NCBI GenBank assembly: GCA_036845725.1
Contig: DAIUDK010000005.1
Span: 24,967 to 88,966 of the forward strand
Origin: DSWT01 sp036845725
GTDB lineage: Bacteria > Chloroflexota > Anaerolineae > B4-G1 > SLSP01
Direction of reading: 5' to 3'
Length of the DNA: 64,000 nucleotides
Made by a program: the position numbers and the translations under genes. Shown piece after piece: positions 8,268 to 17,700 of the stretch; within the stretch, counting starts at the first letter, position 1; every line of letters begins with the position of its first letter. The notes beneath the pieces are model-generated. The model was not told where the DNA came from. It worked only from the letters and a program-made list of their open reading frames with translations, and did no database searches.

Positions 8268-10805
8268 TCAGGTCAGAATGTCGCCGAGTTCGACCAGCAG
8301 TGCCTCGAATTCGTCTTCCGTCAGATGCACCTCGGGAAAGTCGCCGGGTGCCAGGATGGGTAAAGGGCTGTCGGCGGAAGGAGGGCAGGCGGCAGCCAAC
8401 GCGGCGATAGTCTGGTATTCGAAAAGCTGCTGGACGGTGATGAGCAGTCCGGCAGCGCGCGCCTCGGCAATGATGTTGAGCGCCAGCAGCGAGTCGCCGC
8501 CCAGCTCGAAAAAGTTGTCGTGGATGCCGACCTGCGCCGCGAGGAGCACGCGTTCCCATATCTGCGCCAGGGTCGTTTCGGCCTCCGTGCGCGGCGCGAC
8601 ATAGGCCGTGGCGAGGGTGGGGCGGGCGACTTCAGGTGCGGGGAGGCGCCGGCGGTCGATTTTACCGTTCGGTGTGAGGGGCAGTGCGTCGAGATGGACG
8701 AACGCAGCGGGGATCATCTGGGTTGGGAGACGCTGCTTAAGAAAGTCTTGGAGTTCGGTGACCGTCGGATGGTCGTTCATCATGGGAGTCCAGTAGGCGA
8801 TGAGGCGTTCGTCGCGGACGATGGCGACGGCTTCGCGTACGGCGGGATGGTGGGCGAGCGCGCTTTCGATTTCGCCCAGTTCGACGCGGTAGCCGCGGAT
8901 TTTCACCTGATGGTCGAGACGCTGTACGAATTCGATAGTGCCGTCTTCCAAATAACGGGCCATGTCGCCGGTTTTGTAGAGCCGTGCGCCCGGTTCCGCC
9001 GAAAACGGGTCGGCGACGAATTTCTCGGCGGTGAGTTCGGGGCGGTTGAAGTAGCCGCGTGCCAATCCCACGCCGCCGATGTGGAGTTCGCCGGGAATGC
9101 CCACAGGCACGGGCTGCATGGCCGCGTCGAGGATGTACAGGCGGATGTTGCCGAGCGGTCGCCCGATGGGGACGGTCGGCGTGTCGCCGGGCGCTGTGAC
9201 GGGATGGCAGGCAGCCCACACGGTCGATTCGGTGGGGCCGTAGAAGTTCCACAGGGGGACGTTCCACGCCAGCACCTTCTGCGTCAGCGCGCGCGGCAGG
9301 GCTTCGCCGCCGCAGCAGATCAAGCGCAGCGACAGCGGGTTAGTGGTGTTGTAGAGACCCACCAGTCGCTGCAAAGCCGACGGCGTCTGGTTGACGACGG
9401 TGACGCCCTCGCTGCGCAACAGGTCGAGGAACGCCGTGGGCGACTGCACGGCAGCCTGCGGGACGATGACCAGACGGCTGCCGCAGAGCAGCGGCGTCCA
9501 CAGTTCCCACACCGAGAAGTCGAAGGCATACGAGTGGAAGACCGTCCACACATCGTCGGCGTTGAACCCGAAGACCGGGCGGGTGGTTTCCACGAGGTTG
9601 ATCACGCTCTGGTGGGCGATTTCGACGCCTTTGGGCTGGCCTGTTGAGCCGGAGGTGTAAATGATGTAGGCCAGGTTGTGACCCCGTGCGCCGCCGTCGA
9701 GGTTGGCGTCTGCGTGGGCGGCGATGGCGGGCCAGTCGGCGTCCAGGCAGACGATGCGCGCCTGGGTGGGCGGGAGCGTGTTGACGAGGGCGCGTTCGGT
9801 CAGCATGACGGGTGTCTGCGTGTCGGTGAGCATGAACGCCTGGCGATCGGGCGGATAGGCGGGATCGATGGGGACATAAGCGCCGCCGGCTTTGAGGATG
9901 CCGAGCATCCCCACGAGCATCGCCGTTGAGCGTGAGACGCACATCGCCACGGGGACTTCCGGGCCGACGCCAAGCGCCCGCAGGTGGCGAGCCAGTTGGT
10001 TGGCGCGGGCGTTCAGTTCGCGGTAGGTGAGCGTTTGCCGGGGTTTTCCCGGTTCAGCGTAGACCACGGCGACGGCGTCGGGCCTCTGCGCGGCCTGGCG
10101 TTCGAAGCGGCGATGGATGCACTGCCCACTGTAGCCGGTGTCGGTCGTGGTGTCGTTCCAGGCAACGAGCATTTGTTGGCGCTCGATTTCGGTCAACATG
10201 GGCAGGGCTTTGAGGGGCAGTTCCGGCAAGGCGACTAGGCTTTCCAGCAACGTGAGCAGGTGACCGGCCAATCTTGCTATGGCGGTGGCCTCGAAACGAG
10301 AGGTGTCGTAGTCGATGTGCAGGTGCAGTGTGTCGTCGATGGTGATGACAAGGGGAATACTGGCATACTCGCCGTCGGGGTGTGTGCCCGAGACGAGCAG
10401 GTTTTCCAATGCGTGTTGTTCCGGCACAACCTGCTGTTGGGGCGCGGCGGCAAAGTCGGCGTGGAGAGCCGTAAGCCAGGTGCGCGTCGCTTGTTCTGGC
10501 CGGATGGTTGCGCGCACGAGGGCAGGCTCGCGGGTGTGGGCGACCAACATCCCGAAAACTACGTCCTTCTCCCCGCTGTAACGGCTGAGGAGCAGCGCCC
10601 ACGCGCCCCGGATGAGTGTTGGGATGTCGAGGTCGTTCTGGCGCGCAAAGTGGCGCAACGCAGGGGCGAGTTTCGGTGTGGGCGCGGTTTCGTAGCAGGC
10701 GCGCGGCATCGCCCCACTGGAGTGCGGCAAGGCTTTGGTAATCCCCAGCGGCGTCGGCGCCGGGAATTCACCTGATTGTTGTCGCCAGAGTGATTCGTCT
10801 GTCAT
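8268..10805 (-). CDS. NRPS module 1 (half condensation-A-PCP), probable loading module
   Basis: First gene of the NRPS line, about 845 residues from the ATG at 10805 (a GTG at 10835 lies inside a dispersed repeat and is less likely; neither has a clear ribosome site). Residues about 10-200 match only the C-terminal lobe of a condensation domain (LRHFARQNDLDIPTLIRG then LLLSRYSGEKDVVFG); the N-terminal lobe with HHxxxDG is absent, so it cannot condense. The adenylation domain (about 225-725) is complete: YTSGSTGQPKG, NFYGPTE, YKTGD, NGKIDR. The carrier domain has DNFFELGGDSL. An acidic tail (HLTEDEFEALLVELGD) could dock to module 2. The pocket code read by eye is D-F-W-N-C-G-F-V-W-K, not one I can assign. 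The missing half suggests a loading role; alternatively it is a decayed elongation module. Confidence 0.88.
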   Translation of the reverse strand: MTDESLWRQQSGEFPAPTPLGITKALPHSSGAMPRACYETAPTPKLAPALRHFARQNDLDIPTLIRGAWALLLSRYSGEKDVVFGMLVAHTREPALVRATIRPEQATRTWLTALHADFAAAPQQQVVPEQHALENLLVSGTHPDGEYASIPLVITIDDTLHLHIDYDTSRFEATAIARLAGHLLTLLESLVALPELPLKALPMLTEIERQQMLVAWNDTTTDTGYSGQCIHRRFERQAAQRPDAVAVVYAEPGKPRQTLTYRELNARANQLARHLRALGVGPEVPVAMCVSRSTAMLVGMLGILKAGGAYVPIDPAYPPDRQAFMLTDTQTPVMLTERALVNTLPPTQARIVCLDADWPAIAAHADANLDGGARGHNLAYIIYTSGSTGQPKGVEIAHQSVINLVETTRPVFGFNADDVWTVFHSYAFDFSVWELWTPLLCGSRLVIVPQAAVQSPTAFLDLLRSEGVTVVNQTPSALQRLVGLYNTTNPLSLRLICCGGEALPRALTQKVLAWNVPLWNFYGPTESTVWAACHPVTAPGDTPTVPIGRPLGNIRLYILDAAMQPVPVGIPGELHIGGVGLARGYFNRPELTAEKFVADPFSAEPGARLYKTGDMARYLEDGTIEFVQRLDHQVKIRGYRVELGEIESALAHHPAVREAVAIVRDERLIAYWTPMMNDHPTVTELQDFLKQRLPTQMIPAAFVHLDALPLTPNGKIDRRRLPAPEVARPTLATAYVAPRTEAETTLAQIWERVLLAAQVGIHDNFFELGGDSLLALNIIAEARAAGLLITVQQLFEYQTIAALAAACPPSADSPLPILAPGDFPEVHLTEDEFEALLVELGDILT

Positions 10806-10819
10806 CGCATTCAACAATA

Positions 10820-10891
10820 AACCACTAATCTGCACGAATCTTCACGAATAGAAGTCAGAATTAGTGAGAATTTATGGAGATTCGTGGTAAA
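10820..10891. repeat. Dispersed inverted repeat, family A (copy 1)
   Basis: Arms ACCACTAATCTGCACGAATC and GGAGATTCGTGGT face each other around a short AT-rich middle. Related copies lie at 37884-37945, 38951-39021 and 52464-52532, with a half copy at 55193-55232. Here it separates the NTT-HEAT-cNMP gene from NRPS module 1 and abuts the NRPS start. Confidence 0.7.
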
Positions 10892-10894
10892 GTC

Positions 10895-13800
10895 CTAATC
10901 GTATTGGTCGAACAGTTTGTTAAGCTGGCGTGGGCGGGCGCGGGTGAGGTCGGCGATGCGGTCGTTGGACTCGCGGAGCCGCTCGCTGAGGACGTTGATG
11001 AGCGCCAGTGACATCTCCGGGTTTTGGCGCGCCAGGGCGATGAGCGGTTCGCGGCGCAGACGCAGCGTGAGCGTGTCCTGGATGGCGACGGCGGAGGTGG
11101 TGTGCGGGCTGCTGTCGAAGAAGTTGGCCTCGCCGAAGTACGAGTGTGCCTCGACGGTCGCCAGCCGCGCGAAGGAGCCAGCACGCTTCTCCTGCTCGAT
11201 GCCGACGCGCCCGTTGACCACGACGTACAGCGCGCCGCCAGGGTCGTCGTTGTTGTAGATGTGCGTGTCTTCCTCGTACGTTTCTTCCTCGCAGACGTTC
11301 GCCAGGATTTTGAGCTGGTCGATGGTCATGCCCTGGAAGAAGGGGACTTCTTTGAGGAAAATGATCTTTTCAATGGCAGAAAGCATAAGGTCCTCCTTCA
11401 TAAAGTCGGTTTGCACGCCGGCGATTAGCCGTTTGGCGGTCTGGGCCGCGAGACGGACTTCTTCGACCGGGTCTTTGAGCGCCGTTTCCAGGAGCGCCTC
11501 GACCTGCGCGAGAGTGAGAGGGAGAGTGCAGGTGGGTACAGCGGACGCGGCGGGTTGGGTAGCCTCTGGTTTGGCTTTGATGGCTGTGATGTTGGCTGCC
11601 GGTGTCTCGGTTCTGGGGCCGTCGAGTGCGCCGAACAGGTCGGCGGGCGGGCGGCGGCGCGCGCGGGGCGCGGGTGTGCCATCTGCAGGCGCGCCGTCTG
11701 CCGGCGCAGCGTCTGCGGGCGGCGGGGTGGGTTGGGGCGCTTCCGCCTTCGGCGCGTCGAGGGCGGCGAAGAGGTCTTTGGGCATCGCGCGGCGTGGTTC
11801 GGCTTCCGGTGCGGCGGATGGTGATTCAGGGGTGGGGGGTGTCATCGTCACGGGCGGAGCGAGCGCCGCGCCGAGCTGTCCCAACGCGAAGGCCGTCATC
11901 GTGCGCACCCAGGGGTCCTCCGGAAGCGCGGCGAGTTTGTGGATGGTTTCGACGGTGTCCGGCGGTTCCATATCCCAGGTTTCTTTGCTCAGCTCCAGGA
12001 GTTTGCTCGTGGGGGTCTCCGGCTCGAACAGTGGCGCGATCAACTCGGCGGTTTTGGGCGAGGTGAGCGATTCTAGGGCTTCGACGGCGTTGGCGCGCGT
12101 CCGGGGATTGTCGCTGCGCAGGGAGTCGCTGATGATGTCCACGCTGTTGGGGTCCTGGATGGCGGAGAGCAGGTAGAAGATTTCCGCGGTGAGGCGCTGT
12201 CCCTGTTCGCGCAGGGCGCTTTGCAGCACGCCGAAAGCTGGATAGGTGGCGCATGCTTCGAGCGCTTCGACCAGGCCGAAGTTTCCGTAGATGGCAAGCA
12301 GGTTGCCGGTGATGTTCGCGCCGACGATCAGCGGGCCGAACTCCTTGGGATTGATACGGCTGAGGACGACGGCAGCCATTTTGCGCAATTGCGCATCCGG
12401 CGCGTCGAGCTTGGGATGGACCACCGGGATGATAGCCTTGCCGAGCGCCACGAGCGTCGCGGCGGCGGTTTCGCGGACCTGCGGGCTGGCATCGGTAAGC
12501 GCGTTGACGATCGACGGGTAGGTTTTTCGGCTGCCTGTGTGCCCCAACACCACGAGCGCGGCCCGGCGCGTACGTTCGACGGGGTCGTTGAGCCGGCGGC
12601 TGATTTTAGCTTCGATCTCGGCTTTCTGCGCGTCGTTGAGCATTGCCTTTTGCACAGCGGCTTCGACGGCCAGCGCCGCTTCGAGCCGGACTTCGTCGGC
12701 GGGATCGTCGAGATAGGTCATCAACCGGTTGAGCGTGTGTTCGCTCTTGATCTGCCCCAGGATGCGCACACCGTAGGCGCGGTGCTGCGAATTGTCGCCG
12801 GTCAGGATGGCTTCGAGCGCATCTACGGCGGGTTTCAGGGTGTATAACTTGTCCACCTGTACCAGGACGATGAGTGCCTGCCCGCGCACCTTGATGTCGG
12901 GATCGTAGACCATGTTCGCCATATAGGTGAGAAATTCGGGATCATTGGGCGCGACAAGTTGCTGCAATCCCACGATGGCGGACTGGCGCACCTGCCCGGC
13001 GGGGTCGGCCATTAAATCGAGATACAGTTGGCGTACCGCATCGCCGCGCAGGTCGGCGGCAGCGATGACGTCGAGGATGGCGGCACGCGTGTGGCTTTCG
13101 GGCGCGGTGTGGGCGGTGTGACTGAGGATGGGGATGGCGTCGCGCCCGCCGATGCGGCTGATGAGCTGCGCCATGAAGACGGTGAGTTCGTGACTGGAAC
13201 TGCTCTCCAGCTTCTCGCGCAGTTTATTCAATGTCGCGGGATCGGCAACGGTCAGCTCGGAGACGTTTTGGGTCAGCAGGAAGGAGTAGTCTTCCTGTTC
13301 GAGCATTTTGACGAGTGCCTGCCCGTACTGGCGGCGCACGATCAATGTGTTGGTGATATAGGAGAAGGCAAGAGCAAGAATGAACGCCGGCAGGAACCAC
13401 CCCACTGCGACGAATGGCGGTAACAGTAGAATACTGCCGAGAAACGCGCCAACCGGCGCGACCAGGCCGTCGATGAAGGCGCGCGCGCGTCCCTTGATGC
13501 GCAGCGGCACGGCATTGTAAAGCAGGCTGTTGATCTGATAGCCGACGTTGCCATAGAGGGCGGTACTGCCGAAATAGCCCAAGGCCGCCGTCGGCAGGCC
13601 GGGCAAAAACACCAGGCCCGCGCAGATCGCCAGGTTACCAATGGGAAACAGCATGAAGGCGTTGCCAATCCCGATCCAGCCGATGATACGGCTGAGGAGG
13701 AACAGTTGGAAGGGCAGCATGATCAGGTTGGCGATCCCGGTCACCAAACCGTAGAAGTTCGCCATGGCCTCGGTGGTCTGGAGTTTGTCGACGATGATCT

Positions 13801-14593
13801 CGCTGGTGCGGTAGCCGACGAAGTTGAGCAGGATGACGACAACGAGCGTCGCGATGGCGATCCCCCGTAGAAAGCGCGACTGGGTGACGTAGTGATAGCC
13901 TTCGCGCAGTTCACTGACATAGGAAACGTGCGCTTTTTCTGTCCCCTTGGCTTTGACGATGGGCGCGCTGCTTTGGGCTGCGCCGTTGCGCGATTTAATC
14001 AGATGCGGCATCAGCCAGGCTCCCAGCGCCATGATTCCCAACATGCTGAGCCACACGAGGATGATGCCGTTGGGCGAGAAGACTTTGTTGAGCGATTCCA
14101 TGCTCAAGCCGGCGATGATCCCGCCGATGCTGCCCGCCGTGCCCAAGACCGGCACGACGCGTTTGGCCGCCCGCGTGTCGTAGAAGCTGTCGATGTAGGT
14201 GTACCAGTGTGCGGAGAGGATGTCGGTGAGGGGAACGTAGATTAGCAGGTAAAGAAGCGGGTAAGCGATGGTGGCGATGCCGAGGTTCAGCAGTCCCAGC
14301 CCGACGAGGATGCCTGCACCGCCGATGAGCAAGATGGCAATCAACAGTTTGCGACTGGCCATGCGGTCGGCGAAGGCAGTGTAGATGGCGACCGCCGGTA
14401 TGGAGAGAAGCGCCCTGACCATGAAAAACCAGGGCAGGCCCCTCACTCCCACCTGTTCCAGGAAGGCCGCTGCAACGATCGTCTCGCCCCAGACCGCGCC
14501 CAGTGTGACCGCCAGGAGCATCGCGTAGAGCAATAGCAATCGTGGCCATTCTTCTGAGCGAATGTTGAACAGCTTGTTGAGGAATTGTGTCAT
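10895..14593 (-). CDS. Npt/MFS-type nucleotide-transporter-like membrane protein fused to HEAT repeats and a cNMP-binding domain
   Basis: 1232-residue fusion. Residues about 10-420 hold some 12 hydrophobic segments of the ATP/ADP-antiporter-like (Npt/MFS) type, starting LLLLYAMLLAVTLGAVWGE. About 440-900 is a run of HEAT-type alpha repeats (recurrent DPxxxVRxxAxxAL patterns such as DPADEVRLEAALAVEA). About 925-1040 is a Pro/Ala-rich linker. The end (about 1095-1210) is a cyclic-nucleotide-binding fold with SYFGEANFFDSSPHTTSAVA as the phosphate-binding cassette, lacking the canonical Arg before TxSA. I chose the ATG at 14593 because it has AAGGA upstream; ATG 14623 and TTG 14644 do not. It lies between the cyclase gene and the NRPS genes on the same strand. 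It might be a cNMP-gated transporter; the substrate is unknown. Confidence 0.82.
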   Translation of the reverse strand: MTQFLNKLFNIRSEEWPRLLLLYAMLLAVTLGAVWGETIVAAAFLEQVGVRGLPWFFMVRALLSIPAVAIYTAFADRMASRKLLIAILLIGGAGILVGLGLLNLGIATIAYPLLYLLIYVPLTDILSAHWYTYIDSFYDTRAAKRVVPVLGTAGSIGGIIAGLSMESLNKVFSPNGIILVWLSMLGIMALGAWLMPHLIKSRNGAAQSSAPIVKAKGTEKAHVSYVSELREGYHYVTQSRFLRGIAIATLVVVILLNFVGYRTSEIIVDKLQTTEAMANFYGLVTGIANLIMLPFQLFLLSRIIGWIGIGNAFMLFPIGNLAICAGLVFLPGLPTAALGYFGSTALYGNVGYQINSLLYNAVPLRIKGRARAFIDGLVAPVGAFLGSILLLPPFVAVGWFLPAFILALAFSYITNTLIVRRQYGQALVKMLEQEDYSFLLTQNVSELTVADPATLNKLREKLESSSSHELTVFMAQLISRIGGRDAIPILSHTAHTAPESHTRAAILDVIAAADLRGDAVRQLYLDLMADPAGQVRQSAIVGLQQLVAPNDPEFLTYMANMVYDPDIKVRGQALIVLVQVDKLYTLKPAVDALEAILTGDNSQHRAYGVRILGQIKSEHTLNRLMTYLDDPADEVRLEAALAVEAAVQKAMLNDAQKAEIEAKISRRLNDPVERTRRAALVVLGHTGSRKTYPSIVNALTDASPQVRETAAATLVALGKAIIPVVHPKLDAPDAQLRKMAAVVLSRINPKEFGPLIVGANITGNLLAIYGNFGLVEALEACATYPAFGVLQSALREQGQRLTAEIFYLLSAIQDPNSVDIISDSLRSDNPRTRANAVEALESLTSPKTAELIAPLFEPETPTSKLLELSKETWDMEPPDTVETIHKLAALPEDPWVRTMTAFALGQLGAALAPPVTMTPPTPESPSAAPEAEPRRAMPKDLFAALDAPKAEAPQPTPPPADAAPADGAPADGTPAPRARRRPPADLFGALDGPRTETPAANITAIKAKPEATQPAASAVPTCTLPLTLAQVEALLETALKDPVEEVRLAAQTAKRLIAGVQTDFMKEDLMLSAIEKIIFLKEVPFFQGMTIDQLKILANVCEEETYEEDTHIYNNDDPGGALYVVVNGRVGIEQEKRAGSFARLATVEAHSYFGEANFFDSSPHTTSAVAIQDTLTLRLRREPLIALARQNPEMSLALINVLSERLRESNDRIADLTRARPRQLNKLFDQYD

Positions 14594-14676
14594 AGTTTGT
14601 ACCGTCCTTAAGGACTCATCCATAACATAGATACTGTCGCCCAACGCCAGCAGAATCGGCTGACGCCATCAGTGTA

Positions 14677-14685
14677 ATCATAGCA
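14677..14685 (-). promoter_or_regulatory. Extended -10 promoter for the transporter-NRPS run
   Basis: The minus strand reads TGCTATGAT (14685-14677), an extended -10 element about 85 bases before the ATG at 14593. The -35 region at 14705-14700 (ATCCTA) is poor, as is usual for extended -10 promoters. It lies in the 195-base gap after the cyclase gene and could drive the genes 14593 to 533. Confidence 0.35.
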
Positions 14686-14787
14686 TAAATCTGTTATGTT
14701 AGGATAAAGTTTGTGTGGCGATTCTGTAGCAGTTGTGTTAGTGTTTCATTTCACCACGGAGACACGAGGAACACAGGAGGGCAACGG

Positions 14788-17700
14788 CTAAAACGCTTCT
14801 GGGACGTGGCTTAGGTGGGGAACCTGCCCGGACTCTGTCAGGATCAACCCGACCCGTGCTGCATACGCGGCGCGAATCTCCTGGTGCAGGAGGATGTTTT
14901 CGAGATAGGTCCGGCGGAAGTAACTGTCCGTGGGGATGAGTGCGTGTTTGCGCGCCATTTCGTCGTATGCCCGGCGGAGGTATTTATTGGCCTCCTCTTG
15001 CTGTTCGTTGGCGACAAGTGCCTGGCTGTAGCGGAAAAGGATTTCCTCGCTCACGCACTCGGTAATTTGGACGAAACCGAACGTCTGGTAAATATCCAAC
15101 GCCCTCTGAGCGGCGTTTAGCGCGCTGTCTAGGTGACCGTAGACTGTGCCGGGTTTGGTCGCGGCGGCGTCCTTGGCGAGCATCGCTAATTTAAGGTGTG
15201 CGGCAGTGGCCTTGCAAAGCGCCGCCATCTCGTATTGTCGAGAGACCAGGGGGCTTTGCAGCGCGAGCTGCTGGACTTCTTCGGCCAGTTCCAGCGCCAT
15301 GTGCAAGTGAGCCTCGTCGCCGAGGGCGTTGTAGAGGATGGCCCAGACCAGTTTTAGACTGGCGAGTCCGCGATCCTGAACCGGTTCGCCGATGGTGCGG
15401 ATGCGTTCGAGGCTGGCCAGTGCCTCGGTGTATTGGTATTGCTCGCTCTGGATTTGGGCGATGTGGAACAGCGGGTAAACCTCGTCGCGGGAGCCAACCA
15501 GGATGCGCCGGCACTCTTCCAGCAGCCCCAGACCGCCCTGGTAATCGCCCAGGTAGATACCTTGAATCCGCCCACAGGCCTGCAGCGCTTTGCTCTCGTT
15601 GGGGCGATGGCCGATCTCGCGGCTGATGTTGAGCCGTTCCTGTTGGTATTCGATCAGCAGGCGGTAATAGTCGCCGCTGCGCTCGAATTCCAAGCCCAGT
15701 AGATTGAGTAGTGACATTTGTGTTATTTTGTCGTCGAGACCCTGGCACATGGCGAGCGCGGCAGCGGCTTCCAGGTATTCCATGCTGAGTGCGGGTTCGT
15801 CACTGAAGGCAAATATGCCCCCCATGCCGATGAGCAGCCGCGCCTCGTAATGTTCGTCCTGCAACTGGCGGGCAAGTTCGAGAGCACGCTCGGCCAGCGG
15901 CTGCCACTCCGGATCGCTCAGGGCCAGGCGATGATTGACAATGGCGATAAGGCTTTCCATTTCACGGCGTGAATCGCCCAGCTGCTGCGCCAACTCGAGG
16001 GCTTTCTGCGCCATTGGGATGCCGGCTTCAATCTCTTCCTTGCTCTGATAGTCGGCCACTCCCGGCTGTTGGAGCATTGCGTCGATGGTAAAGGCGGGAT
16101 TGTCTGCCAACTGTTCTGCCAGTGGCAGCAGCGCCTTGGCGTCGGTCCACATGGCCTCGAATTTCCCCATGAGGTAGAAGACGGCGCGCCGCTCGTTGAG
16201 CACTCGGAAGCGTTGCGCGTGTATGGCGCGGCGTTGATCTTCGTCGTCTGCCTCGCTCTCCAGGACATCGAGGATTTCAAGCGCGCGGGTGTATTGTTTG
16301 CCCGCCTCGGCGTTGGCGTAGATATGCGTGGCGTGCTCGGCGCCCTTGAGGACGTAATTCAGCTCTTTCTCTTGCATCCCAGCGCGTTGGTAATGGAAGG
16401 CCAACGCGCCGTAGAACTGGGAAGAGGGTTGGGGCATGTCTGCCCTACAGCAGTGGTTTTCGATGTAATCGGCAATGCGCAGGTGGTAGTTGATACGTTG
16501 CGTGCTGAGGAGACGCTCATAGGCGGCGTCGCGAATCAGCGATGAACGGAAGACGTACTCGATGCCTAACTCTGTCGTGCGGCCACGCTCGCGGATCAAT
16601 TGTGCGCGTTGCAGCGCCGTGAGCTGCGCTTTTACGCGCACGGGATGGGCTGCCAGTACTTCAACGATTTTCGACCAGAACACAGTGCCGACCACGGAGG
16701 CGATTTGCAGAACGTGCTGTTCCTCCGGTGTGAGCCGGTCGATGCTGGCCAGCAGCAGGCTTTGCAGGCTGTCAGGCAGGATGATGGAGGTGATAGCCTG
16801 GGTAGTATGCCAGCGCCCGTCCTCCGAACTGCGCGTCAAAATCCCCTCGAAGATCAGCGCGCGCACCAATTCCTGAATGTAATACGGGTTGCCTTCGGCC
16901 TTGTTGATGATGAGGTCCTGCGTGGTCTCTGGGAGTACGTCCGGGCCGATCAACTCGGTAATCATTTCCCGGCTTTGCTCGGCGGTGAGGGGCGCGAGGT
17001 TGAGCGTGGTCAGGCGGTGCGGGTATTCGGTCTCGATGTAATGGCGGAATTCCCAAATTGGTGAGGCTCGGTCTGGCCGGAAGACGAGCAGCCACAGCAG
17101 GTCGGTGTAATCGCACAGCGGCAGGCAGTATTTGAGCAGGTCCAGCGAAGTAGCGTCCACCCAGTGCATATCGCTAAAGGTGAGCACGACCGGGCCTTGA
17201 TGGGTGAGCGCCTCGACCCAACTCCGCAGTGTGAGGAAGAATTGCTGGCGCAGGCTGTCGGCGTCGAGGCGTTTAATGTGTTCGGCATGATTGACTTCCA
17301 GCGGCAGAGACAGCAACATTGCCAGGTCGGGAAAATACTCGTCAGCCTGGTCGCTCCACAGCACTTCCGCTTGTTGGTGGAGACGGTCGCGCGTCTGCTC
17401 GTGCGGTTCGTCCGGGCAGATGCCGAGCCAACTGCGTAGCATATCCTGCCACATCGCATAAGGTTGCGATTGGGTGTAGGAACGGCAGCGTCCGCGCAGC
17501 CAGATGACGCCAATCTCTGTATCGGCAGGTGTTGTGCTGACGCCTTTATCGCGTGCTTCGGCCAGGAGCGCATTTTGCCGGGCGAAGTACTGCCGCACCT
17601 CGTTGGTGAGCAGCGACTTGCCCATCCCCTGTTCGCCGGTAATGATGACGATGCCGCCGAGGCCATCGTTCAGGTCTTCAATGCAGTCTTTCAGGCCTTC

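Noticed and set aside
14594..14644. Earlier starts (TTG 14644, ATG 14623) of the transporter-HEAT-cNMP gene
   Set aside because: No ribosome site for either; the ATG at 14593 has AAGGA upstream and begins just before the first membrane segment.
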